From a halophilic archaeon SHRA6 (lineage in GTDB: Archaea; Halobacteriota; Halobacteria; Halobacteriales; Haloferacaceae): a stretch of 64,000 nucleotides of DNA. Made by a program: the position numbers and the translations under genes. Below are positions 1 through 8,500 of this stretch, in pieces (position 1 is the stretch's first letter; the number at the start of each line of letters is the position of its first letter). The stretch lies in assembly GCA_005239175.1 (NCBI GenBank), contig SOPS01000001.1, positions 1,166,708 to 1,230,707 on the forward strand, read 5' to 3'. Under the pieces are notes generated by a model. The model was given only the letters and a program-made list of their open reading frames with translations, had not been told where the DNA came from and did not search any database.

Positions 1-278
1 ACCTTCGTGGACGGACGACATCCATTATCGACCCAAAGGTCGTGTTTGATATCGCCGCAGAGGGCGAACGCAGTCGGATCATTGTCTTCGACTCCGAGAC
101 TGTTGGCGAGCAGGGAACGATCGGCTGGGTTGTCGATGAGGTGTACCAGGTCAGCAACATTCATCCGAAGGATGTCGACGAGACCACCACTGCCAACGAC
201 GACCACGTTCACGGGATCGTCAAAGGCGACGATCGGTTCATCGTCTGGGTCGATCCAAACATCGCCGCCAGCAAGTGA
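1..278 (+). CDS. cheW: CheW-like chemotaxis coupling protein, 3' part only
   Basis: The frame is open from base 3 to the TGA at 276-278, leaving about 91 C-terminal residues; the start lies outside the window. The segment LRGRTTSIIDPKVVFDI followed by IGWVVDEVYQV and a final VKGDDRFIVWVD matches the second half of the CheW fold, including the conserved LRG...IID loop. CheW links chemoreceptors to the CheA kinase at the membrane. A CheW domain inside a larger protein cannot be excluded because the N-terminus is missing. The next genes are RecA-superfamily proteins, not other che genes. Confidence 0.8.
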   Translation, partial: LRGRTTSIIDPKVVFDIAAEGERSRIIVFDSETVGEQGTIGWVVDEVYQVSNIHPKDVDETTTANDDHVHGIVKGDDRFIVWVDPNIAASK

Positions 279-388
279 CTGCGAACGCCGTGGCGGCTCG
301 GCCGATCGTGACTTGTGACTAGTGGCTCGTGCCCCTGAGTTATCACTACTGAGAATGCAAGGCGTAGGTTTATCACGCGCTCTGATAG

Positions 389-1093
389 ATGGAGACTATG
401 CGTATTCCGAGCGGCGTCAGTGGGTTTGACGACCTGGTTGACGGTGGGTTTCCCGCGGGTCGACTGTACGTGCTGAGCGGCCCGCCCGGTAGCGGAAAAA
501 CAACGTTTTCTGCACAGTTCGTGACCGAGGGGATCCGCAACGACGAAAGCTGTCTGTATGTCAGTATGCACGAAAGCAAGACAGATATCCGTGCGGACAT
601 GCGCGGCTTTGACTTTGGATTCGACAGGGTCATCGATAGCGATGGGATGCACTTTCTGGATGCCTTTTCTAGTGAGGGGAAGCGATTTCTCGGGTCTCCG
701 GGAGAGTCTGGGAACCGAAACAAGCTGACAACACGGCTGAGCGGCTTCATTTCCTCACGAGATATCGATCGAGTGGTCGTTGACTCCACAATGCTGCTTG
801 ATTATCTCCTGAGAGACGGCGAAGACAGTATGATCCCGTTTTTGACGGCGCTCAAACGCACTGACGCAACGACACTTTTGATCTCAGAGATGACCGACCC
901 GACCGCCTACAGCGACGAGCACTTTCTCGCCCACGGCGTCGTGTTTTTCCACAACTATATGGAAAACGAGAGCATGACTCGGGGGATCCAGGTCATCAAA
1001 ATGCGTGGGACCGATATCGACACCGAGATCCATCCGCTCTCGTTTGACACTGACGGACTGCACGTGCATCCGGGATCGGCGGTGTATCGCTGA
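389..1093 (+). CDS. KaiC/RAD55-like RecA-superfamily ATPase
   Basis: This 234-residue single-domain RecA-fold protein has a Walker A motif GPPGSGKTT at residues 31-39 and a Walker B strand IDRVVVDS ending at about residue 133. The N-terminal IPSGVSGFDDLVDGGFPAG is the typical KaiC/RadA-like entry sequence. A TATA-like TTTAT at 369-373 suggests a leaderless transcript starting at the ATG at 389 or the in-frame ATG at 398. Its stop overlaps the next start by one base (TGATG). Such proteins are often signalling ATPases in archaea. A link to taxis is only inferred from the adjacent cheW. Confidence 0.8.
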   Translation: METMRIPSGVSGFDDLVDGGFPAGRLYVLSGPPGSGKTTFSAQFVTEGIRNDESCLYVSMHESKTDIRADMRGFDFGFDRVIDSDGMHFLDAFSSEGKRFLGSPGESGNRNKLTTRLSGFISSRDIDRVVVDSTMLLDYLLRDGEDSMIPFLTALKRTDATTLLISEMTDPTAYSDEHFLAHGVVFFHNYMENESMTRGIQVIKMRGTDIDTEIHPLSFDTDGLHVHPGSAVYR

Positions 1094-1485
1094 TGTACGA
1101 GGATCGCTACGGCACCGACTGGGAAACGCTCGACCGGGAAGCGGCTGTCGAGCGTGCGTACGCCCTTGGCGTTGCGACCGCCTGTGGCGCGCCGGACGAC
1201 CACGAACGCGAACGGCTCATCGGGGTTGGCGACACCACGTACGATCGCAGCATGATCGAACTCGCCTATCAGGAGGGCAAAACCCACGCGTACAACAAAA
1301 AACGGGAACGCTCCGACGAGCAGGCTGTCTGGGCCGAGCTCGTCGGCGAGACGAACCCAACCTCGCCGTCCGAGCGCGAGTTCTTTCCTGGTGCGTTGAG
1401 CCGATTCAACGCGATGCTGCCGCCGGAAACACAGCCAGATCTGCTTGAGCTTCCCTCGTTTCTTCGGCGGAATCAGCAGAACTAA
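1093..1485 (+). CDS. Conserved haloarchaeal protein of unknown function
   Basis: The product has 130 residues, is acidic, and has no membrane segment or recognised motif. The ATG overlaps the TGA of the KaiC-like gene by one base, so translation is probably coupled and the two proteins may act together. The sequence contains an alternating acidic and aromatic N-terminus (MYEDRYGTDW) and a basic patch YNKKRER near the middle. I do not recognise a family with confidence and assign no function. Confidence 0.7.
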   Translation: MYEDRYGTDWETLDREAAVERAYALGVATACGAPDDHERERLIGVGDTTYDRSMIELAYQEGKTHAYNKKRERSDEQAVWAELVGETNPTSPSEREFFPGALSRFNAMLPPETQPDLLELPSFLRRNQQN

Positions 1486-1530
1486 TACTCCGTGGTAAGG
1501 TTTTAATTACCGTACGCCAACCTAAAATCA

Positions 1531-2154
1531 ATGTCCGGAAACGAATCGCCGCCGATCCAGGTCCCCGACATAGCGTCCGATGCGATTGTCATTTCTGGGC
1601 CACCGATGAGCGGCAAGTACCAGCTCCTGTTGCGGCTGCTGGGGGCCATCGCTGATCGGGCGGTTGTCATCTCGACCGGACACGACGCCGAGACAATCAG
1701 TGCGGAGTACCAGTCGCTCACCGGGCACGCCGATCGATCGATCGGGGTAATCGACTGTGTCACCCGGGAGCAACGGCAGTCGGTGACCGACACCGAACTC
1801 AGAAAGTACGTTTCCTCGCCAAAGAACCTCACCGAGATTGGGGTCAAGTTCACCGAACTGACCGAGACAATGAGCGGTGAGGACGTTGCGGTGGGTGTCC
1901 ACTCGCTCTCACAGCTTTTGATGTACTGGGAGGCCGATCGAATCTACCAGTTCACTCGCGTTCTGTTGGGCCAAGCGCGGAGTCAGGACTGGCCGGTGAT
2001 CGCCGTACTCAACCCGACGATGCACGACGAGCAGGTCGTTCACACGCTCTTGGATCCCTTCGATACGATCGTCGATACCCGAGTCTCTGAAACCGCCCGT
2101 GAATTCCGCGTTCGCAACCGCACCTCCTCACCAAGCGACTGGCGATCGTTCTAG
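1531..2154 (+). CDS. RecA-like protein with altered P-loop
   Basis: This 207-residue protein has the layout of a small RecA/KaiC-like domain. Its P-loop at residues 23-30 reads GPPMSGKY: the glycine-lysine core is present, but the usual Thr/Ser after Lys is Tyr. It may therefore bind nucleotide poorly or act as a non-catalytic partner of the KaiC-like protein two genes upstream. A T-rich box (TTTTAATTA, about 1501-1509) sits about 25 bases before the ATG and suggests its own leaderless promoter. Haloarchaeal relatives have been annotated loosely as transducer-like proteins; function is unknown. Confidence 0.7.
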   Translation: MSGNESPPIQVPDIASDAIVISGPPMSGKYQLLLRLLGAIADRAVVISTGHDAETISAEYQSLTGHADRSIGVIDCVTREQRQSVTDTELRKYVSSPKNLTEIGVKFTELTETMSGEDVAVGVHSLSQLLMYWEADRIYQFTRVLLGQARSQDWPVIAVLNPTMHDEQVVHTLLDPFDTIVDTRVSETAREFRVRNRTSSPSDWRSF

Positions 2155-2456
2155 GGGTTTTTGCTGGCGATTTACTCTGCGACCAGCGAAGCGCTTTCAC
2201 AAGGTCGCGTGTCAAGCGTGTCGGTCTTGTGATCAGCGAGGACTACAATCCATGAATTCTGTGATTAGCGAAGTCTGTGGTTCGCGAGTACTGTGATCCA
2301 CAAATTTTCTGTGTAATGAATTCTGTGGTCTACGACCCGTCGGTCTCGTGACGCACCAATCTCCGGGGAACTTCCAGACATTCGATTTCATATCGCGATA
2401 TACGCTTTATCGCGTTCGATCGCCCGGCTTTTACTCTCGCCGCTCATATCGCCGCT
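2155..2456. repeat. Intergenic region with degenerate 16-bp phased repeats
   Basis: No gene is visible in these 302 bases. The pentamer CTGTG (or TTGTG) recurs at about 2227, 2259, 2275, 2291, 2309 and 2323, that is, at roughly 16-base steps. It is usually followed by GATNAGCGAG-like sequence. The copies are too divergent to be a recent duplication. The end of the region holds a TATA-like CTTTTACTC about 27 bases before the next ATG. Confidence 0.5.
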
Positions 2457-2774
2457 ATGGTCGAGTTCGATCCCGAAAAGTTCGAAGACAAGTACGCCCA
2501 CTACTTTCCGCAGCTACAGCGATCGTACAAGAATGCGTTCAACGCGATGAACGACCAGTATGACTCAACGCTCATTCATGCGATCGACCAGCAGGTGCTC
2601 AACGAATCCGAACCGATCTACGATCCTGACGCAGAGGATTTCTATATCGAACTGCCCGAGGACCCCTACGATCGGCTCACTGGCGTTGTCGTCACCGAAG
2701 AGAAATTCGAGGCCGTGTTGGCGGAGTACCGCGAGCGGCTTCGATCCCAACTTCGGCGGACATTTGGGCTCTGA
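2457..2774 (+). CDS. Small conserved haloarchaeal protein (DUF5783-like)
   Basis: The product has 105 residues and is acidic and soluble. It begins with MVEFDPEKFEDKYAHYFPQL and ends with an Arg-rich helix RERLRSQLRRTFGL. The start and the EDPYDRLTG segment fit a haloarchaeal family I recall as DUF5783; that name is from memory. It lies 47 bases upstream of a NifU-domain gene on the same strand and could be co-transcribed with it. No catalytic motif is evident. Confidence 0.75.
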   Translation: MVEFDPEKFEDKYAHYFPQLQRSYKNAFNAMNDQYDSTLIHAIDQQVLNESEPIYDPDAEDFYIELPEDPYDRLTGVVVTEEKFEAVLAEYRERLRSQLRRTFGL

Positions 2775-2821
2775 TCGGCCCCAACCAAAGGCCTAAGACC
2801 GTTGGCGGCCAACCGCAGAGC

Positions 2822-3187
2822 ATGAGCACGGAAAGCGCGGATTCGGACAACGAGCTCCGAGAGCGGATCACGAACTTCCTGCGTCGGAACTTCCCGCAGA
2901 TCCAGATGCACGGCGGCAGCGCTGCAATCAGCCACCTCGATCGCGAAACCGGAGAGGTTCACGTCCAACTCGGCGGCGCGTGTTCGGGCTGTGGGATCTC
3001 GCCGATGACGATCCAGGCGATCAAGACCCGAATGGTCAAAGAAATCCCTGAGATCAACGAAGTCCACGCCGACACCGGGATGGGTCACGGCGCAGACGGC
3101 GATCTCGGCGGCACGAGTGGGATGAGTCCGTCCTTCCCCGGCGAGAGTGACTCCGACAGCGACGAAGGCCCACAGGCCCCGTTCTGA
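2822..3187 (+). CDS. NifU C-terminal-domain iron-sulfur protein
   Basis: This 121-residue protein carries the NifU/NFU C-terminal domain. The pair of cysteines in CSGCGISPMT (C54 and C57) is the signature that holds a bridging Fe-S cluster in a dimer and delivers it to target proteins. The domain occupies residues about 10-85. It is followed by a Gly/Ser/Asp-rich low-complexity tail typical of halophiles. There is no IscU-like N-terminal domain, so it resembles stand-alone NfuA-like carriers. A short hairpin (3209-3223) follows the stop codon. Confidence 0.88.
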   Translation: MSTESADSDNELRERITNFLRRNFPQIQMHGGSAAISHLDRETGEVHVQLGGACSGCGISPMTIQAIKTRMVKEIPEINEVHADTGMGHGADGDLGGTSGMSPSFPGESDSDSDEGPQAPF

Positions 3188-3208
3188 TTCCTCAATTCTC
3201 TTGTTTGT

Positions 3209-3223
3209 AGCCGCGTAGCGGCT
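3209..3223 (+). terminator. Short hairpin after the NifU-like gene
   Basis: A 6-bp perfect stem AGCCGC/GCGGCT with a GTA loop lies 22 bases after the NifU-like stop codon, in T-rich surroundings. It may be a 3'-end structure. Archaeal termination depends mainly on T-runs, so the assignment is weak. Confidence 0.35.
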
Positions 3224-3329
3224 GCTATGGCAATTCTCTCTTGTACTGATGGATCTGGCTTGATTAATATAATAAATTGTATACCGCGATATAGAATCCT
3301 AAACTGGTAGTGTGGGCCTGCCTTCTCAA

Positions 3330-3364
3330 TGCGTATACTATTCTACGCAGTTCATAAATAGTAT
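3330..3364. promoter_or_regulatory. Overlapping inverted repeats at the toxin-antitoxin promoter
   Basis: Two inverted repeats share this short AT-rich stretch. TGCGTA/TACGCA lies at 3330-3335 and 3344-3349, and ATACTATT/AATAGTAT at 3335-3342 and 3357-3364. The second arm merges with the TATA-like TTCATAAAT, about 30 bases before the antitoxin ATG at 3389. This is where an autoregulating ribbon-helix-helix antitoxin would be expected to bind; binding itself is inferred. Confidence 0.5.
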
Positions 3365-3388
3365 GAAGCCGTAGTTTGAAATAGAACG

Positions 3389-3757
3389 ATGCCACGAATT
3401 ACCGGGTCATATCCAGACGATCTCGACCTCCTCATCGAGGGTGCTGTCGAAGCTGGTGTCTTTGGTGGCAAGAGCGATGCACTGCGAGAGTTCGTGCGTG
3501 AATATTTTGAAGACCACGAAAACGAACGCATTGCAGCTGCAGTCGCTCTCTACGAACGAGAGCGGATCACGCTCGGTGATGCTGCAAGACTTGCTGGTGT
3601 CGATCGCTGGACAATGCGTGATATCCTCCGCGAGCACGGCGTCAAACTCCGAGTTGGGCTCGCTGATGAGGAAGATGCAGCCTCCGAGGTAGCGGCAGCG
3701 ACCGAACTCGAATTCGATGATGAGGGCTCCCACAACGAGGAGTCACGGGTGAAATGA
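3389..3757 (+). CDS. UPF0175-type antitoxin with ribbon-helix-helix start
   Basis: The product has 122 residues. The first 45 look like a ribbon-helix-helix DNA-binding segment (MPRITGSYPDDLDLLIEGAV...KSDALREFVREY). Residues about 48-90 match the UPF0175 helical domain (AVALYERERITLGDAARLAGVDRW). The tail is acidic. Its last four bases overlap the next start (ATGA), the usual order of antitoxin before toxin. It probably neutralises the downstream PIN-like protein and represses its own promoter. Surrounding DNA is AT-richer than neighbouring genes, suggesting a mobile origin. Confidence 0.8.
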   Translation: MPRITGSYPDDLDLLIEGAVEAGVFGGKSDALREFVREYFEDHENERIAAAVALYERERITLGDAARLAGVDRWTMRDILREHGVKLRVGLADEEDAASEVAAATELEFDDEGSHNEESRVK

Positions 3758-4260
3758 CCGGTGGCGATATTCCAGCGAATCCGAGCGTACTGAATACCAC
3801 CGTCCTCTCGAATTTTGCGTATATTGACCAGCTGTGGGTGGTTGCAGGACTTTCTGATATCTGTGCGGTTCCAGTTGTTCGCGAGGAACTCAAAAACGGT
3901 GTTGATCGTCATCCGTATCTCCAGTCTGCACTCGATACACTCGAAGACGAGATTCCAGTCGCAACGATTTCCGAAACCGTTGCAAACAGAGAAGCAGTCG
4001 TCAGTAGTCAACTCGATCCCGGTGAAGCACAGGCGTTCGCCTTGGCGGACACACACGACGGCCGACTGTTAACAGACGACGGGGATGCCCGATCGTTTGC
4101 GAAAGAACAGGGCGTGACTGTTGTCGGGTCGGTTGGTGTTCTGTTGGCTGCAATCGATGCCGGAAAAATCAATAAAGCGACCGCTGACGAGTGGCTGTCG
4201 ACCTGGATCGATGAAATTGGATACTACGTCCCGTATCGGACGATCGCTGAATATCGATGA
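3754..4260 (+). CDS. PIN-like toxin (DUF3368-type)
   Basis: This 168-residue protein follows the antitoxin with a 4-base overlap. Visible acidic positions include PSVLNTTVLSNFAYID near the N-terminus, where Asn stands in the place of the usual first Asp (often D-x-x-V/S-L). Others are LDPGEAQAFALAD (the central E and D) and LLTDDGDAR (the DD pair near residue 110). This is the order expected in PIN-fold ribonucleases paired with UPF0175 proteins. Likely role: RNA cleavage when unneutralised. The Asn at the first site could weaken catalysis. Confidence 0.78.
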   Translation: MTGGDIPANPSVLNTTVLSNFAYIDQLWVVAGLSDICAVPVVREELKNGVDRHPYLQSALDTLEDEIPVATISETVANREAVVSSQLDPGEAQAFALADTHDGRLLTDDGDARSFAKEQGVTVVGSVGVLLAAIDAGKINKATADEWLSTWIDEIGYYVPYRTIAEYR

Positions 4261-4342
4261 CGGCCTTGCTCGGATTTCGAAACCGTGAGCCGTCACAACC
4301 GATCGCCCGACTCGCTCGCGATCGAACGCAGACCCGATCGCC

Positions 4343-5029
4343 TCAGCGATCGACGCCGAGCTCGTCCAACAGCGTCACCGCAGCCTCGTGCGAGGATGGC
4401 GGGCCACGAGCGGTGATAAGATCGCCGTCGACGGTCACCGAGGTGTCATCGTCCAGTTCGGCGTCCCAGTTCGCGCCCGCAGCTTTGACCTCGTCTTCGA
4501 CCCAGTACGGGAGCTTCCGGCCGTCGGGCATCAGGTCCTGCTCGTCGACGATGCCTTCCTCCCACGCGTTCGGGAAGCCGGTCACGTTTCGGCCCTCGAC
4601 GAGCATCCCACCGTCGGCGTCGCGGGTAAACGCCAGGATGCCGACCGCGTGACAGACGACGAGTGCCGTTCCATCCTCGCCCTCGACGGCAGTCCGAAGC
4701 GCAGCCCGCGCGTGTTTGTCCTGGGTGATGTCCCACTCGGTCCCGTGGCCGCCGGGGAAGACGATCGCGTCGTACGCTGTCGGCTCGGCATCCGCAAGCG
4801 CGATCGGGTTGTTCAGCCGCTCGTCGGTTTCGTGGACCTCGATTACGTGTTCGGCCTGTGCCTCCCCGACTTCTTCGGGATCGACCGATCGCTCGTCGAC
4901 AACCGGTGGATTCCCAGTCGGGGTGGCAACCGTGATGTCGACGCCTGCCTCGGTGAGTGTGGTCAACGGCTCAATGCATTCTTCGCCCCAGTAGCCGTGC
5001 TCGCTAACGATAAACAGTGCAGATACCAT
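4343..5029 (-). CDS. DJ-1/PfpI-family protein (Hsp31-like)
   Basis: The product has 228 residues and starts at MVSALFIVSEHGYWGEECIE. The frame is open well upstream, but the extra part has no family similarity and lies antisense to the next gene. The nucleophile elbow is VVCHAVG with C126-H127, and the partner acid lies in FPGGHGTEWD near residue 98. These fit the class I glutamine-amidotransferase-like fold of Hsp31/PfpI proteins, which act as glyoxalase III, deglycase or peptidase. Substrate cannot be read from sequence. It is divergent from the PPC-domain gene, with 99 bases between start codons. Confidence 0.85.
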   Translation of the reverse strand: MVSALFIVSEHGYWGEECIEPLTTLTEAGVDITVATPTGNPPVVDERSVDPEEVGEAQAEHVIEVHETDERLNNPIALADAEPTAYDAIVFPGGHGTEWDITQDKHARAALRTAVEGEDGTALVVCHAVGILAFTRDADGGMLVEGRNVTGFPNAWEEGIVDEQDLMPDGRKLPYWVEDEVKAAGANWDAELDDDTSVTVDGDLITARGPPSSHEAAVTLLDELGVDR

Positions 5030-5128
5030 ATCCGGCTGGCTATTCACGGCCCAGCCGCAAAGGTCGATCGACCGCGGAACCTCGCTTCGATACGTAGCTT
5101 TTTCTTCGCGTCGTGCTACAGCGTGGAT

Positions 5129-5548
5129 ATGCACTACCGCGACGTCACCACGACCGGAGAGTACCTCGCGCGGCTCGAAACCGGGGCCGACTGGCGCAAG
5201 GAGATCGAATCCCTCGCTCGCGCGGAAGACGTTGAAGCCGGCTGGTTCAACGCGATGGGTGCGGTTCAGGACGCGGAGGTGTGGTTCTACGATCAAGCCG
5301 ACACCGAGTATCAGTCTGTAACGTTCGAAGAGCCACTTGAGGTCGCCGCCTGCGTGGGCAACATCGCGCTGTTGGACGGCGAGGTATTCGCACACACCCA
5401 CGCCGTCCTGTCGCGCCCCAGCGGACAGGCGCTTGCGGGACATCTCAACGCGGGAACCGTGTTTGCCGGCGAGGTGTACCTACGGGCCTTCGAGGAGCCA
5501 CTCGTTCGATCCCATGACGAGGTCACCGATCTGGACCTGTGGCTCTAA
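5129..5548 (+). CDS. PPC-domain DNA-binding protein (DUF296)
   Basis: This 139-residue protein consists of a single PPC/DUF296 domain. It shows the fold signature of these trimeric proteins: GWFNAMGAVQDAEVWFYD, EVAACVGNIALLDGEVFAHTH (split across two strands) and LAGHLNAGTVFAGEVYL. The ATG at 5129 was chosen because residues before it belong to no domain. Archaeal and bacterial members are small putative DNA-binding or metal-binding proteins. It lies 18 bases before polC and may be co-transcribed with it. Confidence 0.85.
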   Translation: MHYRDVTTTGEYLARLETGADWRKEIESLARAEDVEAGWFNAMGAVQDAEVWFYDQADTEYQSVTFEEPLEVAACVGNIALLDGEVFAHTHAVLSRPSGQALAGHLNAGTVFAGEVYLRAFEEPLVRSHDEVTDLDLWL

Positions 5549-5566
5549 GATGAGTCGGGCTGACAC

Positions 5567-8500
5567 ATGAGACCCGACGACGAGCGCTACTTCGGACGGA
5601 TCGAAGACCGCCTCGACGAGGCGATCGAGCTCGCGGGCGAGGCGAAAGCCCAGGGCAAAGATCCCGAGCCGGAGATCGAGATTCCTGTCGCCCGCGACAT
5701 GGCCGATCGCGTCGAGAATATCCTCGGGATCGACGGCGTTGCCGAACGGGTCCGCGAACTGGAAGCCAAGATGTCTCGCGAGGAGGCGGCCCTCGAACTC
5801 GTGACTGACTTCGTCGAGGGGACGGTCGGCGACTACGACAGCCGCGAGGGCAAGATCGAGGGCGCGGTCCGGACCGCGGTCGCGCTGCTCACCGAGGGTG
5901 TCGTGGCCGCGCCGATCGAGGGGATCGATCGGGTCGAACTCCTCGAGAACAGCGACGGAACCGAGTTCGTCAACGTCTACTACGCAGGGCCGATCCGCTC
6001 TGCAGGCGGGACCGCCCAGGCGCTGTCGGTGCTCGTCGCCGACTACGCGCGATCGCTTTTGGGCATTTCTGAGTACGATGCCCGCGAGGACGAGGTCGAA
6101 CGCTACGTCGAAGAGATCGGCCTGTACGACAAAGAAACCGGCCTCCAGTACAGTCCAAAAGACAAAGAGACCCGGTTTATTGCCCGGAATATGCCGATCA
6201 TGCTCGACGGCGAGGCGACCGGTGACGAGGAGGTCTCGGGGTATCGTGACCTCGAGCGCGTCGACACCAACTCCGCCCGTGGCGGGATGTGTCTCGTCAT
6301 GGCTGAGGGGATCGCCCTGAAGGCACCGAAAATCCAGCGCTACACCCGCCAACTCGACGAGGTCGACTGGCCGTGGCTGCAGGACCTCATCGACGGAACG
6401 ATCGGAACCGACAACACAGAGGCCTCGGCCGACGACGAGGCTGCTAACGCGGACGGCGATACCGAGGAGAACAAAAGCGAGGAAACAGATGATTCTGCAA
6501 GCGACGGCACGGATGCTGACGCTTCTGCCGAGAGCGCAGGGCCGGTTCGGGCGGAGCCGGCGACGAAGTACCTCCGGGATCTGATCGCCGGCCGGCCTGT
6601 CTTTGGACACCCCTCCGAAGCCGGCGGCTTCCGCCTCCGATACGGCCGTGCGCGAAACCACGGGTTCGCGACGGCGGGGGTCCACCCAGCGACGATGCAC
6701 CTGATCGACGACTTTCTTGCGACAGGGACGCAGATCAAGACCGAGCGACCGGGCAAAGCCGCCGGCGTCGTCCCCGTGGACTCGATCGAGGGGCCAACTG
6801 TCCGCTTGGCCAACGGCGACGTGCGGACGATCGACGATCCTGCGGAGGCCCTCGAGATCAGAAACGGCGTCGAAGAGATCATCGATGTGGGCGAGTATCT
6901 CGTCAACATCGGCGAGTTCATCGAGAACAACCACTCGCTCGTCCCTGCCTCGTACGTCTACGAGTGGTGGATTCAGGACTTCGAGGCCGCCGGTGCGGAC
7001 GTCCAGGCGCTGTCGGATGACCCGCGCGTCGACTTGCACAATCCGACCCCCGAGGAGGCGATCGCGTGGGCGACCGACTACGACTGCCCGTTGCATCCGG
7101 CGTACACGTATCTGTGGCACGACATTTCTGTCGAGGCGGCGCTGTCGCTGGCCGAGGCGATTGAGGCCGGCGAGATTGTCGACGGCGTGCTCGCGATCGA
7201 GCGCACGGAGACGACTCAGCGGGCGCTCGAACAGCTCCTGTGCGAACACAGCGCGACCGCTGACGCGCTACGGGTTCCCGAGTGGCGGCTGCTCGTCCGA
7301 TCGCTCGGGATCTCTGACGGGCTCCGCCGCGAGTGGAGTCGTGAGGACCTCTCTGAGCGGGCGCTGACGTGGGATGACGGCGAGAACGCGATCGAACTCG
7401 TCAACGAGGTCGCACCATTCGAGATCCGCGAGCGAGCGCCGACACGGATCGGCAACCGGATGGGTCGCCCCGAAAAATCAGAAAAGCGCGATCTCTCGCC
7501 GGCAGTCCATACGCTGTTTCCGATCCGGGATTTCGGCGGGAACCAGCGAAACGTCGCCGAGGCCGCCCGACAGATGGACGATCGCGGCCGACGAGGCGTC
7601 TTCGATGTCCAGATTGGGGTCCGTGAGTGTCCAGACTGTGGCACACATACGTACAAACCCGCCTGCCCAGACTGCGACACTCACACCGAGCCGTACTACG
7701 AGTGTGAGAACTGCGGGATCGAGTGTGAACCCGACGAGTCTGGCCGTGTGGTCTGTCCGCGCTGTGAATCGGAGGTCTCCTCGGCTGTCTGGCAGGAGGT
7801 CGATCTCCGCGAGGAGTACCGCAACGCACTCTCGGAACTCGGTGAGCGGGAGGCATCCTTCGACATCCTGAAAGGCGTCAAGGGGCTCACCTCCGAGCAC
7901 AAGGTTCCCGAGCCGATCGCAAAGGGCGTGCTTCGGGCGAAACACAACGTTTCGACGTTCAAAGACGGCACTGTCAGATACGACATGACCGATCTGCCGG
8001 TCACGTCTGTTCGCCCCGAGGAGCTCGACGTGACTGCCGATCACTTCCGGGAGTTGGGCTACGAGACCGACATCGACGGCGAGCCGCTCGTTCACGACGA
8101 TCAGCTCGTCGAGCTGAAGGTCCAGGATATCGTGCTCTCGGACGGGGCGGCCGAGCACATGATGCGGACTGCGGACTTCGTCGACGAGCTGTTAACCGAT
8201 TTCTACGAGCTGCCGGCGTTCTACGAAATCAACGAGCGCGACGATCTGATCGGCGAGTTGGTATTCGGAATGGCGCCCCACACGAGCGCTGCGGTCGTCG
8301 GCCGGGTCGTCGGGTTCACCACCGCTGCGGTTGGCTACGCACATCCGTACTTTCACGCGGCCAAACGGCGCAACTGCTTCCATCCGGAGACGACGCTCTG
8401 GTACCGCGACGAAGCCGGCGCGTGGCACCACGATCGGATCGACCAGTTCGTCGAAGCGCGCCTCGATGACCCAGCCGAGGACGACTTCGGCACACTCGTC

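Noticed and set aside
4388..5128. Upstream extension of the PPC-domain gene
   Set aside because: The extra 247 codons are antisense to the DJ-1/PfpI gene and show no domain.
5480..7249. 589-codon open frame on the minus strand opposite polC
   Set aside because: It is a shadow of high third-position GC in polC; its residues (Arg/Asp/Val/Leu-rich, no domain) match no family.
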